Shown: positions 8,874-17,926, counted from the stretch's first letter. The stretch is DNA of 48,409 bases from an uncultured Veillonella sp. (GCA_915066865.1 CAJZEE010000007.1:1-48409); one strand, 5' to 3'. The notes: generated by a model not told the origin, from the sequence alone. Made by a program: numbers and translations.

Positions 8874-9323
8874 TTAAATAGAACCATCCCAATTATCATA
8901 TTTTGTATCAAGTTTTGCGTAAGTCCCATCAATTACATCTTGTAGGGTTACGTTTTCTAAATAATCATGAATATAGTTTTGTAAGCCTGCCCAGAAACCA
9001 ACGGTGCGTTCGTTGATTACTGTATCAGTACTCACCCCTTCATCAAGGGTAGATATGATAGCCATCGATTCCTCAGTAGCAAGCAATATTTCAATAATTG
9101 TGTACTCCTTAGGGCTTTTAGACAATCGATATCCGCCGTATTTACCGCGGATACTATCCACTAGGTTAGCAGCGCCTAAACGAGCTACGATACCTTCTAG
9201 GTATTTTTCAGATATGCCTTGTCGTTCTGCCACAGATCGCAAGGAAACTGGTTTATCTTGCCCTTGCTCTACCAAATCGATGAGAACCATCAATGCATAA
9301 CGACCTTTTGTGGAAATCCTCAT
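8874..9323 (-). CDS. Rrf2-family transcriptional regulator, CymR-like
   Basis: A 149-residue regulator with the N-terminal winged helix typical of the family (MRISTKGRYALMVLIDL, then SVAERQGISEKYLEGI as recognition region, then RGKYGGYRL wing). It contains no cysteine at all, so it cannot ligate an iron-sulfur cluster as IscR and NsrR do. That points to the CymR branch, which in Bacillus and Staphylococcus controls sulfur genes and uses CysK as its co-sensor. The immediately following cysK supports the same logic here. Start ATG follows AAAGG. Identity as CymR is inference; family membership is sure. Confidence 0.85.
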   Translation of the reverse strand: MRISTKGRYALMVLIDLVEQGQDKPVSLRSVAERQGISEKYLEGIVARLGAANLVDSIRGKYGGYRLSKSPKEYTIIEILLATEESMAIISTLDEGVSTDTVINERTVGFWAGLQNYIHDYLENVTLQDVIDGTYAKLDTKYDNWDGSI

Positions 9324-9389
9324 ATATCTTGCCTTTCTTTGTAAACGTTAGTGTTAAACACACCCATATTAAAAAGTGCTTATATTATA

Positions 9390-9490
9390 TTTATAAAGCT
9401 ATTTATAAAACCTTTCACATTAATAGGAATTAATTTCATTATAGACCACTCACTATAAAAATGCAAGAACTTATTTCCTACTTTTATAAA
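9390..9490 (-). promoter_or_regulatory. possible operator region upstream of the Rrf2 regulator
   Basis: Three copies of the self-complementary octamer TTTATAAA lie upstream of the regulator start, at 9390-9397, 9402-9409 and 9483-9490. The first two are separated by only four bases. Rrf2 proteins bind AT-rich dyads as dimers and often autoregulate, so this is a candidate operator. In an AT-rich intergenic region the evidence is weak. Confidence 0.3.
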
Positions 9491-9623
9491 GGGATATCTA
9501 CTCATCCTATATTTATTGAGTTTATCCTATATTTTAACTTAATAACTTGCCTCGTAGAAAGCTCAAGTTATTATACTTTTGTTAACTCGCAACACAACGA
9601 AGTAAGAATAATCTTATAACACA

Positions 9624-9653
9624 AAAGGACCAGCCCGAAGGCCAGTCCTTTTG
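9624..9653. terminator. bidirectional terminator downstream of ahpC
   Basis: Stem AAAAGGAC / GTCCTTTT enclosing a GC-rich loop (CAGCCCGAAGGCCA), with A and T runs on both sides. It is the first plausible stop for leftward transcription from ahpC. Confidence 0.65.
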
Positions 9654-9816
9654 CGTATAGTTTGTAGTTTGTTATATGAGGTTTACCATGATGAATTGGA
9701 GAGGGTTCATCTGGTATTGGGACTTACCGTATCGTCAGGAAAACGATGCGCGCCCGTGTTTATGTCATTTGAGGAGTTGTCTAGATTACTCTAGCATTTA
9801 AGTATAAGTTTCTTAA

Positions 9817-10380
9817 TTAGATTTTACCTACAAGATCAAGACCTGGTTTCAAAGTATCTTTACCTGGTTTCCAACGTGCAGGGCACACTTGATCGCCATG
9901 TTTAGCTACAAATTGAGCAGCTTGTACTTTGCGAACTAATTCTTCAGCGGAACGGCCGATACCCATATCATGAATTTCTGCTGTACGCACGAAGCCTTCT
10001 GGATCTACTACGAATGTACCACGGTAAGCCATAGCAGATTCTTCTTGGAATACATCGAAGAAATCAGCTAATTCATGTTTTTTGTCAGCCAACATGTAGT
10101 ACTCGATTTTATTAATGCTTGGAGAAGCATCAGACCATGCTTTGTGAACGAATTCGGAGTCACAAGATACGGAGTAAACTTCGCAACCCAATTCTTTCAA
10201 CTCTGCATAAGAGTTTTGTACGTCTTCCAACTCAGTAGGGCATACGAATGTGAAGTCTGCTGGATAGAATACGAATACAGACCATTTACCCAACACGTCT
10301 GCAGTGCTAACTTTTACCAATTCAGGTTTTTTGAAAGCATCAAGTGTAAATTCAGGAAGTTGTTTACCAATAATAGACAT
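9817..10380 (-). CDS. ahpC: 2-Cys peroxiredoxin AhpC
   Basis: Reduces hydrogen peroxide and organic peroxides in the cytoplasm. It has 187 residues. The peroxidatic cysteine is C47 in DFTFVCPTE, and the resolving cysteine is C166 in DQVCPARW, as in typical 2-Cys AhpC. No ahpF reductase lies beside it, so reduction must rely on a thioredoxin system or a reductase encoded elsewhere. Start supported by AAGGAGGACATAAC ahead of the ATG. Confidence 0.96.
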   Translation of the reverse strand: MSIIGKQLPEFTLDAFKKPELVKVSTADVLGKWSVFVFYPADFTFVCPTELEDVQNSYAELKELGCEVYSVSCDSEFVHKAWSDASPSINKIEYYMLADKKHELADFFDVFQEESAMAYRGTFVVDPEGFVRTAEIHDMGIGRSAEELVRKVQAAQFVAKHGDQVCPARWKPGKDTLKPGLDLVGKI

Positions 10381-10468
10381 GTTATGTCCTCCTTATTTGA
10401 GTTCCATATGTAACGAATATATTTATATTGGTGTACTTAACACCGCATCTATATCTATCTTTGTCTAT

Positions 10469-10497
10469 ATAATAACAAATATCATTCAATATTGCAA
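10469..10497 (-). promoter_or_regulatory. candidate ahpC promoter
   Basis: On the minus strand, a -35 box TTGCAA (10492-10497) and a -10 box TATTAT (10469-10474) are separated by 17 bases, giving a leader of roughly 80 bases. A dyad GGTGT-ACTTA-ACACC (10430-10444) sits just downstream of the expected start and could be an operator. Confidence 0.45.
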
Positions 10498-10553
10498 GCA
10501 TTATTTTTAAATTTATCGATATATTTTTCCAACTTTTTTCGATGTAAGCAAAA

Positions 10554-10597
10554 AAAAGAAGAAAGATGCTCATTTCTGAGCATCTTTCTTCTTTTTA
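10554..10597 (-). terminator. terminator overlapping the 3' end of the small gene
   Basis: A long perfect stem AAGAAGAAAGATGCTCA / TGAGCATCTTTCTTCTT with a four-base loop and flanking A/T runs. It ends the argS-pyrG cluster. The coding sequence at 10570-10785 stops inside this hairpin. Confidence 0.85.
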
Positions 10598-10785
10598 CAT
10601 ACTACAACAGACTTACTGTTCACAGTAGCGTGATCAAAAGCTATTAAACCCGCTATATTAGCAAGCCCTCTCCGTGCTATGTGACCAGTTATAGATTGTT
10701 CTTTTCCCGATTTACCATATACAAACTGCTCTAGTTTGAGTGCAGCTAATATAAATAAACCTATAATAGATAAAATAGATTCCAT
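10570..10785 (-). CDS. small putative membrane protein, hypothetical
   Basis: A 71-residue open frame nine bases downstream of pyrG. One hydrophobic segment (about residues 4-17, ILSIIGLFILAALK) is followed by a basic, soluble part ending VCKKKKDAQK. No family recognised. The ribosome site is weak (TTAAAGCG), so translation would depend on coupling to pyrG. Its last codons are formed by one arm of the transcription terminator, which suggests either a very compact gene end or a chance frame. Confidence 0.4.
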   Translation of the reverse strand: MESILSIIGLFILAALKLEQFVYGKSGKEQSITGHIARRGLANIAGLIAFDHATVNSKSVVVCKKKKDAQK

Positions 10786-10794
10786 CGCTTTAAT

Positions 10795-12405
10795 CTATTT
10801 TTTTAGTTCTAAGATTGCATCTACGAAACCACGGAATAATGGATGTGCATTATTTGGGCGAGATTTAAGTTCTGGATGTGCTTGTGTGCCAATGAAGAAT
10901 GGATGATTTTTCACTTCAATACTTTCAACGAGACGGCCATCTGGAGATGTACCAGAAATTACGAGGCCTGCATCAGTCAATTGTTGACGATATTCATTGT
11001 TGAACTCATAGCGATGGCGATGACGTTCATAAATCAAATCTTCTCCATAAGCCTCGTGAGTTTTCGTACCGGCTTCCACTTTGCATGGATAGATACCTAA
11101 ACGCATCGTACCGCCTTTTTTATCTACATCAACTTGATCACTCATCAAGTCAATTACTTTGTACTTAGCATTTTCGTCGAATTCGCTAGAGGTTGCTCCT
11201 TCCATGCCACATACGTTACGAGCAAATTCCATGACTGCAGACTGCATGCCAAGGCATAGGCCGAGATATGGAATATTGTTTTCACGAGCATATTGGATTG
11301 TACGAATTTTACCTTCTACACCACGGGAACCAAATCCACCAGGTACGATGATGCCTTCAACACCTTCAAATACCTCTTTAGGATCTACAGATGTATCATC
11401 AAGTTCTTCGGAGTCAATCCAACGAATATTCACTTTAGTACCCGTAGCAATACCAGCATGATCTAGAGCTTCAACTACGGACAAATACGCATCATGCAAC
11501 GCTACATACTTACCAACGATAGCAACTGTAATATCTTTATTAGGATTCAAAATCTTATGAACCATTTCTTTCCATGCAGTCATATCGCAAGGACGATCTT
11601 CAAGGCCTAATTTTTTAATAACAATATCATCAAGACCTTGATCTTGCATCATCAATGGCACTTCATAGATGGAGCTACAAGTTTGGTTTTCAATAACGGC
11701 TTCTGGTTCTACGTCGCAGAACAACGCAAGTTTTTCTTTCATTTCATCAGAAATGTGTTTTTCGCTACGGCATACCAAAATATCTGGTTGAATACCAATG
11801 CTACGCAATTCTTTTACACTATGTTGTGTAGGTTTTGTTTTCAACTCGCCTGCGGCATTGATGTAAGGCACTAATGTAACGTGAATGTAAAGTACGTCGT
11901 TACGACCTACTTCTTTTTTCACTTGACGAATGGCTTCCATAAATGGCAAGCTTTCAATATCACCTACGGTACCACCAATTTCTGTAATAACTACATCAGC
12001 ATTATCCTCTTTACCTACACGGTAAACATTTTGTTTAATTTCATTTGTAATATGTGGAATTACTTGTACAGTGCTACCTAGATAATCACCTTTGCGCTCT
12101 TTATTGATTACAGACCAATATACTTTACCAGCTGTAATATTGGAACGTTTACTAAGGTTAATATCGATAAAGCGTTCATAATGACCCAAATCAAGGTCAG
12201 TTTCAGCGCCATCATCTGTTACAAATACTTCACCATGTTGGTAAGGGCTCATCGTACCCGGATCGATATTAATGTATGGGTCAAATTTTTGAATCGTTAC
12301 ATTGAAACCACGGTTTTTTAGTAAACGACCCAAAGATGCTGCTGTAATTCCCTTCCCAAGAGAAGAAACAACGCCGCCAGTTACGAAAATATACTTAGTT
12401 GCCAT
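10795..12405 (-). CDS. pyrG: CTP synthase
   Basis: Makes CTP from UTP with glutamine as nitrogen donor. It has 536 residues. An N-terminal synthetase domain (ATKYIFVTGGVVSSLGKG, P-loop-like) is followed by a class I glutamine amidotransferase domain. That domain has the nucleophile motif GLCLGMQ and the histidine/glutamate motif HPELKSRP near the end. The ATG at 12405 lies four bases after GGGAGG. An in-frame GTG at 12417 overlaps the ribosome site and is rejected. It sits 15 bases downstream of argS. Confidence 0.96.
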   Translation of the reverse strand: MATKYIFVTGGVVSSLGKGITAASLGRLLKNRGFNVTIQKFDPYINIDPGTMSPYQHGEVFVTDDGAETDLDLGHYERFIDINLSKRSNITAGKVYWSVINKERKGDYLGSTVQVIPHITNEIKQNVYRVGKEDNADVVITEIGGTVGDIESLPFMEAIRQVKKEVGRNDVLYIHVTLVPYINAAGELKTKPTQHSVKELRSIGIQPDILVCRSEKHISDEMKEKLALFCDVEPEAVIENQTCSSIYEVPLMMQDQGLDDIVIKKLGLEDRPCDMTAWKEMVHKILNPNKDITVAIVGKYVALHDAYLSVVEALDHAGIATGTKVNIRWIDSEELDDTSVDPKEVFEGVEGIIVPGGFGSRGVEGKIRTIQYARENNIPYLGLCLGMQSAVMEFARNVCGMEGATSSEFDENAKYKVIDLMSDQVDVDKKGGTMRLGIYPCKVEAGTKTHEAYGEDLIYERHRHRYEFNNEYRQQLTDAGLVISGTSPDGRLVESIEVKNHPFFIGTQAHPELKSRPNNAHPLFRGFVDAILELKK

Positions 12406-12420
12406 GATGCCTCCCACCTA

Positions 12421-14154
12421 TTACATTTTTTCCGGAGCGGAAATACCTAAAATACCCAAGCCTTGACGAAGAACGAGGGCAATCGCTGTAATTAATCCAA
12501 GACGAGCTTGTTGTAATGCTGGATCTACGCCAATGATACGACCTTGACGGTAGAATGAATGGAACATGCTTGCCAAATCATATAGATAACGAGCAATACG
12601 ATGAGGGGCACGATGTTCGGCAGCTTGAACGACCTCTTCCGGATATTCAGCTAATTTCTTAATTAATTCTAATTCCATTTCACTTGTAAGCGTTGTGAAA
12701 TCAGTTTCACTATAATTGCCAAATGCAATGCCAGCTTCACGCACTTGGTTATAAATGCTGTGAATACGAGCATGAGCATATTGGATATAATACACTGGGT
12801 TGTCATTACTGCGAGATTTTGCCAAGTTAATATCAAAATCAAGTTGGCTATCCAAAGAACGCATCAAGAAGAAATAGCGAGACGCATCTACGCCAACCTC
12901 TTCGATCAATTCATCTAATGTAACACTATCGCCACTACGTTTAGACAATTTAACAAGTTGTCCGTCACGGAACAATGCTACCATTTGTAATAACAATACG
13001 GTTAATTTATCAGGGTCATAACCAAACGCCGCCATAGCCGCTTTTACACGACATACATAGCCATGATGGTCAGCGCCCCAGATATCAATCATTTCCTTGA
13101 AACCACGATCATATTTATTGCGATGATATGCAATATCTGCCGCTAAATACGTAGGAACCCCATTATCACGAATAACTACACGGTCTTTATCATCACCGTA
13201 GTCAGTGGATTTTAACCACAATGCACCATCTTTTTCATAGACTTTACCAAGGGCCTTCAGAGCCTCTACAGAATGATGAATTTCATCCGATTCATGAACT
13301 GTACGTTCAGAGAACCAATTATCAAAAGTAACGCGGAAGTTTCTTAATGTTTCCTCTAAGCGAGCTAATTTTTCTTTTAAGCCCTCTTCCTTAAACAAGG
13401 CTACACGATCTGCTTCGTTCATAGCATTTAATTTATCAAAGCCTTCGCGTTCTGCAATCGCTTTCGCTGTTTCAATAATATCTGGGCCACGATAGCCATT
13501 TTCAGGGAACACTAAAGCCCCTTCTGGAATATCGAACTCAGGCATAGAACCGTCTTCATTGCGTTTAGGTGGGAATACTAATGTAGCACCTTGTAACTCT
13601 TGGAAACGGTACTCAATGGAAATAGCCATGTTGTCGATTTGATTACCTGCATCATTGATATAGTACTCGGATTGTACATTATAACCCGCTGCACGTAACA
13701 AGTTTACAAGAGCACTACCGTACGCAGCACCGCGACCATGACCAACATGCAATGGACCTGTTGGGTTTGCACTTACGTACTCTACTTGAATTGTATCGCG
13801 CGCACGCAATGGTTGAACACCATACTCAGTACCAGCATTCAAAATGGCTTTTAACGTATCGTACACCATATCAGATTTCAAAAAGAAATTAATAAAACCT
13901 GCGCCGGCAACCTCAGCACGTTCAAGCCAATCAAAATTCATATGACTAATCAAAGCTTCAGCAATGGCTCGAGGATTTTGACGAGCTACACGAGCGGATT
14001 GCATAGCGATGTTTGTAGAAAAATCACCGAATTCCTTTTGAGGTGGCACTTCGAGAACGATTTCTGGATATTCCCCAGCCGGCAAATCACCGCTGTTAAT
14101 CGTATCTTGTAATGCCTGTTCAATCCCCGATTTCAGGATTTCCTTCATGTCCAT
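12421..14154 (-). CDS. argS: arginyl-tRNA synthetase
   Basis: Class I aminoacyl-tRNA synthetase charging tRNA-Arg; 577 residues. The HIGH signature appears as HVGH in ANPTGPLHVGHGRG, the KMSKS equivalent is LVKLSKRSGD, and the C-terminal DALR anticodon-binding domain ends with RQGLGILGISAPEKM. The start ATG follows GGGAGG by nine bases and lies inside the 3' end of the DUF1934 gene, a 35-base overlap. The ywiB-argS-pyrG order resembles that of Bacillus. Confidence 0.96.
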   Translation of the reverse strand: MDMKEILKSGIEQALQDTINSGDLPAGEYPEIVLEVPPQKEFGDFSTNIAMQSARVARQNPRAIAEALISHMNFDWLERAEVAGAGFINFFLKSDMVYDTLKAILNAGTEYGVQPLRARDTIQVEYVSANPTGPLHVGHGRGAAYGSALVNLLRAAGYNVQSEYYINDAGNQIDNMAISIEYRFQELQGATLVFPPKRNEDGSMPEFDIPEGALVFPENGYRGPDIIETAKAIAEREGFDKLNAMNEADRVALFKEEGLKEKLARLEETLRNFRVTFDNWFSERTVHESDEIHHSVEALKALGKVYEKDGALWLKSTDYGDDKDRVVIRDNGVPTYLAADIAYHRNKYDRGFKEMIDIWGADHHGYVCRVKAAMAAFGYDPDKLTVLLLQMVALFRDGQLVKLSKRSGDSVTLDELIEEVGVDASRYFFLMRSLDSQLDFDINLAKSRSNDNPVYYIQYAHARIHSIYNQVREAGIAFGNYSETDFTTLTSEMELELIKKLAEYPEEVVQAAEHRAPHRIARYLYDLASMFHSFYRQGRIIGVDPALQQARLGLITAIALVLRQGLGILGISAPEKM

Positions 14155-14578
14155 GCTCTATATCCTCCCGCACGTCTATATCTAACTGATTATAAAATTG
14201 CCATTCACCTTCAACGGAAATATCATATCCTAAATGAACATGACCTACGCCATCATGAAAGTCTACTGTTAATTCATGAGTATTTACAGCCATATGTAAA
14301 TCACCATATGGTGTTTCATATACGGCTTCACGTTCTTCACCACGGACGTATTGATGACGCATATTGACAGCCCCTGTTCGGAGCAACACGATAGAATCAT
14401 CATGAATTTTAATGGTCGTCTTAACCCCATCCAATCCAGTCACACTAGATTCTTCATAACGCACATATTGAGCATTACCTTTTTCATGTGACGTACCTGG
14501 GGAAATCAGTTCCACTACGGTATCCTTGCCATCCATATCTCGTTGTACACTCTTTACGGACACTAGAACCCGCTTCAT
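14120..14578 (-). CDS. DUF1934 protein (YwiB-like beta-barrel)
   Basis: A 152-residue soluble protein of the DUF1934/YwiB family, predicted calycin-like beta-barrel, function unknown. It begins MKRVLVSVKSVQRD and has the family's alternating beta-strand pattern (LLRTGAVNMRHQY, TPYGDLHMAVNTHEL). YwiB-type genes commonly precede argS, as here. The ATG at 14578 has CGGAGG six bases upstream, whereas the longer TTG start at 14584 would overlap it. Confidence 0.8.
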   Translation of the reverse strand: MKRVLVSVKSVQRDMDGKDTVVELISPGTSHEKGNAQYVRYEESSVTGLDGVKTTIKIHDDSIVLLRTGAVNMRHQYVRGEEREAVYETPYGDLHMAVNTHELTVDFHDGVGHVHLGYDISVEGEWQFYNQLDIDVREDIEHGHEGNPEIGD

Positions 14579-14629
14579 TTTCAACCTCCGTGGTAGTAAT
14601 TAATCATCATATTATACCATAATCAAGGA

Positions 14630-15028
14630 CTATTTTGCACCCTTAATGAGTCTCAATTTCTTAGTCTTCGTCATCCGTTTAATAGCATATTCCCTGCGTT
14701 GTGCTTCTTGTTTTTGGTGAAAGCTTTCAGCATATACCAAGGTCACAGGACGACGTCCTCGCGTATATTTTGCACCGCCTGGGATATGTCCATTGTGAGC
14801 ATCTATTCGACGTTTGAGATCTGTAGTCCATCCACAATACAAAGAATCATCAGAGCAACGCACTAAGTAAATATAGTGCATTTCTTTTGATTCATCGCCT
14901 TGAACACTAGCGTCGTTCAAGATTGTATCACAATCTACAATTATACCTTGTACCTCTTGTGTAGATGCGCATTCACCAGAAAGAGACTCTTGAGAAGTAC
15001 TTTTCTTATTTGCCATTTTTCGCATCAT
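14630..15028 (-). CDS. GIY-YIG domain protein (UPF0213-like)
   Basis: The C-terminal ~85 residues form a GIY-YIG nuclease-like domain. It opens HYIYLVRCSDDSLYCGWT and has the conserved arginine in DLKRRIDAHN, as in UPF0213/YhbQ proteins; biological role uncertain. The frame extends ~49 residues upstream as a polar leader and overlaps the stop of the cyclophilin gene. The start is therefore uncertain: 15028 or 15016 (coupled), or 14881 (MHYIYLV), which would give the usual family length of ~84 residues. No strong ribosome site marks any of them. Confidence 0.75.
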   Translation of the reverse strand: MMRKMANKKSTSQESLSGECASTQEVQGIIVDCDTILNDASVQGDESKEMHYIYLVRCSDDSLYCGWTTDLKRRIDAHNGHIPGGAKYTRGRRPVTLVYAESFHQKQEAQRREYAIKRMTKTKKLRLIKGAK

Positions 15029-15647
15029 CAGTAATCGGCTCCAATGTAATGGTATTGATGATTACTGGTTCTACTGGCTTATCATTGCGACCGGTTTTAA
15101 CCTTGCCGATTTTTTCAACTACATCCATGCCTTGTACTACAGTACCAAAGATGGTGTGTTTATTATCTAACCAATCCGTAGGTCCCAAGGTAATAAAAAA
15201 TTGAGATCCTCCTGTATTAGGACCACGGTTAGCCATGGCTAGAACGCCCATTTTATTGAAGTGTAAATCATTGGAGAATTCATCAGGAATTGTATAGCCT
15301 GGGCCACCAGCACCTGTGCCATCAGGATCTCCACCTTGAATCATAAAGCCTTCGATAACACGGTGAAATGTCACACCATTATAGAAGCCTTTTTTCACGA
15401 GATAATCAAAATTTTTGACCGTAATCGGCGCTTTAGACCCTAACAAACGAACCTTAAATTGACCATAGTTTGTATCAAAAATAGCATATTCATCTGCAAT
15501 TGGCGCATTCGTAAAATTAGGCATCGCCACAGTTTCTGCTTTCACAGTATTACCTTGTGGTTGCTCCCCAGTTTTGGTACTACATGCTGTTGTACTAAGT
15601 ACTGTAATCCCCAACATTGCGCATAAAGCCAAGCGTTTCCAGTTCAT
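15006..15647 (-). CDS. cyclophilin-type peptidyl-prolyl isomerase, lipoprotein
   Basis: 213 residues with a lipoprotein signal ending in the lipobox LSTTAC (C22), so the enzyme is exported and lipid-anchored. The cyclophilin domain follows, with FHRVIEGFMIQGGDP and GGSQFFITLG motifs, catalysing proline cis/trans isomerisation to help fold envelope proteins. Upstream is a terminator hairpin (15705-15739). The 3' end overlaps the GIY-YIG frame. Confidence 0.93.
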   Translation of the reverse strand: MNWKRLALCAMLGITVLSTTACSTKTGEQPQGNTVKAETVAMPNFTNAPIADEYAIFDTNYGQFKVRLLGSKAPITVKNFDYLVKKGFYNGVTFHRVIEGFMIQGGDPDGTGAGGPGYTIPDEFSNDLHFNKMGVLAMANRGPNTGGSQFFITLGPTDWLDNKHTIFGTVVQGMDVVEKIGKVKTGRNDKPVEPVIINTITLEPITDDAKNGK

Positions 15648-15704
15648 ATGTCCCCCAAAATACTAATATTATATTTAACTAAATGTAGATTTAAAATTTA
15701 CATA

Positions 15705-15739
15705 GAAAAACCGCTCAACCCATGAGCGGCTCTTTTTTA
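15705..15739. terminator. bidirectional terminator
   Basis: Stem CCGCTCA / TGAGCGG with a five-base loop, an A run on the left and CTCTTTTTTAG on the right. It lies upstream of the cyclophilin gene and downstream of the DUF3829-like gene. Confidence 0.6.
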
Positions 15740-15795
15740 GTATATCATATTATGGCGCTATTGAGATTAAAAATATAAAAAAATAATATAACAAC

Positions 15796-15826
15796 AAAAA
15801 ACAGAGCTTCAAAGGAGCTCTGTTTT
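15796..15826 (-). terminator. terminator of the lipoprotein gene
   Basis: Stem ACAGAGCT / AGCTCTGT with A run left and T run right, 34 bases beyond the stop codon of the gene at 15860. Confidence 0.75.
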
Positions 15827-15859
15827 TGTAGGCCTCAACTAATCACTTAGTTAATTCGA

Positions 15860-16768
15860 TTATTTAGAGTCAAATTGGTCTGGAGTTGTATTATTATAAG
15901 ACTCAATATAATTATTGAAATTCTCAATCATGTCGTTAAGATTGTTTTCATTTGCATCAGTAAGTACTTGACGTACAGAACCAACTACAGAGTTATAAGA
16001 GTTAACAAGCACTTCTCCACGATCATTATTTATGCTCTTAAGCAATGTTTGAATTTCATTAAGTTCTTTTTCTACAGCTTGTTTGTCTGCATTTTTAGGA
16101 GCTTTTTCTACATTTTCTACAAGAGTAGTCAAGCGAAGCGTAGATTCCATTGCTGCTGCATAGCCTTTTTTACCGTCTTTTTTCAATTTTTCGATTTGTT
16201 TCTTAGTTTGTTCAGTGTTAGCTTTGTTAAGAGCATCATTGAACTTCGCATAAGCTGCATCAAATTTTTCTACTTGTGCTACGTATTTAGCTGCTAGTTC
16301 TTTACCTTTAGCACCACCATCGTTCATGTAAGCTTTAGAATCATCATAAGCTTTCAAATCTTTGAATGTTGGTACTAATTCATTAAGAACATTTAATACA
16401 TTATCGCGTTCTGTATCAACTTCTTTGAACGTAGAACCTTCTTTTTTAGATTGTTCCAAAGCTTCTTTTAAAGTATCATAGTGAGGTTGACGGCCAATAG
16501 CACCTTCTTGGAAACCACCTTTTAATTTAGCCAAACTGTCTGCATAGTTTTGACCCCAAGTAGCATTGTCACCATTGAAGCGATTTGTTGCATCAATAAG
16601 GGTATTAAGCTTAGCAGCTGCTTTCTCATCGCTACCGCCATCAACTACGGAGGAGACTACGGAGCCAATGCCACCCGCTTTATCACTGCCGCAACCAGAA
16701 ACAAATAAACCTGCTGTCAATGCTGCTACACAAAGTAAAGTTGAAAATAATCTGCGTTTATTGTTCAT
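15860..16768 (-). CDS. lipoprotein, DUF3829-like
   Basis: 302 residues with a lipoprotein signal (NNKRRLFSTLLCVAALTAGL, lipobox VSGC, C26) and a glycine/serine linker. An all-helical body follows, with long charged helices (KKQIEKLKKDGKKGYAAAM) and a final NLNDMIENFNNYIESYN. The overall plan resembles DUF3829/YiiG-type lipoproteins of unknown function. The ATG at 16768 has AAGGAGAAG upstream; the further upstream in-frame start (16813) precedes that ribosome site and is rejected. Monocistronic, with its own terminator. Confidence 0.75.
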   Translation of the reverse strand: MNNKRRLFSTLLCVAALTAGLFVSGCGSDKAGGIGSVVSSVVDGGSDEKAAAKLNTLIDATNRFNGDNATWGQNYADSLAKLKGGFQEGAIGRQPHYDTLKEALEQSKKEGSTFKEVDTERDNVLNVLNELVPTFKDLKAYDDSKAYMNDGGAKGKELAAKYVAQVEKFDAAYAKFNDALNKANTEQTKKQIEKLKKDGKKGYAAAMESTLRLTTLVENVEKAPKNADKQAVEKELNEIQTLLKSINNDRGEVLVNSYNSVVGSVRQVLTDANENNLNDMIENFNNYIESYNNTTPDQFDSK

Positions 16769-16904
16769 ATCTTCTCTTCTCCTTTTAACACATGAATATT
16801 GAACTAAGCGCATTATACTAACTATACTACACCAATTCTGTAGCCACAGCTACAAAAATAAATCTTCATATAAGCTTCACCTAACTTAGAGGAATTATCA
16901 ATAA

Positions 16905-17681
16905 TTAATCGATCCATTTAAAATGCTTACACGCATTATAAATGCCATCTTTATCACAGTCTGTAGTAATATAATCAGCCTTTGCTTTTAATTCAGGGCG
17001 CGCATTACCCATAGCAATATTTAACCACTCAGGTCTAAACATAGACAAATCATTATACCCATCACCAAATACAACAGCTTGATTTGGCTTCATTCCAAAG
17101 TGTTCAAGCATATTACGAATACCCAACGCCTTTTCCATAGGCTCATATAGAACACAGCCATCACCATAACGAATGAGCTTATGTGTCATATGCTCGATAT
17201 CCTTCTCCTCTTCCTCTCCTTCCTTGAAAAACACATAAATCTTATAAAATTCTTCAACACTATGAAAATCAAAATTAGGGTCTACAGTTGTTTTAAACAC
17301 ATCCCAATTGGGATGCCACTCTAAAATTTCCTTATACGGCGTAATACGACCGAGTTTATTGCGGTCAGTTACGGCCCAAGGAATATTATGTGATTCTAAA
17401 TACTCTAAATATTTAATACATGCATCACGATCCATACCTATCATAGATACCAATTCATTATTAACAGTGATACTGTGACCACCATCTGCTACAAAATCAG
17501 TAAGGCCCGCTTGCTCTGCAAAACGCTTAGCATCCACTTGAATACGACCAGTTGCTAAGGCTACACGGTGACCACGACGCTTTAACTCATCTAAACTGTA
17601 TTGAGCACTTTCAGGGATTTTACCTTCAGGCCATACAGCTAAAGTATTATCAATATCGAAAAAGAAAAACTTCTGCTCCAC
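16905..17681 (-). CDS. Cof-type HAD phosphatase
   Basis: 258-residue HAD-superfamily hydrolase with motif I FFFDIDNT (nucleophile D9, acid D11), a large C2 cap (about residues 85-190) and motif IV GDGYND near residue 209. It probably dephosphorylates a sugar phosphate or flavin phosphate; the substrate cannot be read from sequence. The start is a GTG at 17679-17681, supported by GGAGGGGCC directly before it. Eight bases downstream of the DUF1653 gene, so probably co-transcribed. Confidence 0.88.
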   Translation of the reverse strand: MEQKFFFFDIDNTLAVWPEGKIPESAQYSLDELKRRGHRVALATGRIQVDAKRFAEQAGLTDFVADGGHSITVNNELVSMIGMDRDACIKYLEYLESHNIPWAVTDRNKLGRITPYKEILEWHPNWDVFKTTVDPNFDFHSVEEFYKIYVFFKEGEEEEKDIEHMTHKLIRYGDGCVLYEPMEKALGIRNMLEHFGMKPNQAVVFGDGYNDLSMFRPEWLNIAMGNARPELKAKADYITTDCDKDGIYNACKHFKWID

Positions 17682-17689
17682 GGCCCCTC

Positions 17690-17926
17690 CTAATCACGTC
17701 CACTCATTAACTTAAACCGTTCTTTTTGTTTTACATCTGGATATTTTTCATGGTCCACATCACTCAAAAACATATCTAGTGGTCGTACATATAAGTCACG
17801 TTGATCATATAATTTTTGATATACCACGAACTGTTCACTCGTTTCCGAATGAGTTGCAACATCTAACACGTAATAGTACATGCCTTTAAAATGACGATAT
17901 AAGCCACCCTTTACAATTTCTTGCAT
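17690..17926 (-). CDS. DUF1653 protein
   Basis: 78-residue protein opening VKGGLYRHFKGMYYYVLDVA, followed by EQFVVYQKLYD and YVRPLDMF, the pattern of the small DUF1653 family (function unknown). Ribosome site GAGGTTATAA precedes the ATG. It pairs with the HAD phosphatase gene downstream. Confidence 0.85.
   Translation of the reverse strand: MQEIVKGGLYRHFKGMYYYVLDVATHSETSEQFVVYQKLYDQRDLYVRPLDMFLSDVDHEKYPDVKQKERFKLMSGRD

Larger units (their letters stand above)
9324..9816. other. 493-base intergenic region between ahpC and the Rrf2 gene
   Basis: The right part (about 9660-9816) shows no open frame of note and includes a small CTAGATTACTCTAG dyad near 9780. The middle has a bidirectional terminator (9624-9653). 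The left part is the AT-rich promoter region of the Rrf2-cysK operon. I see no RNA gene. Confidence 0.6.

Noticed and set aside
9660..9800. Possible small RNA or gene remnant between ahpC and its terminator
   Set aside because: No open frame, promoter or conserved fold could be supported by eye.
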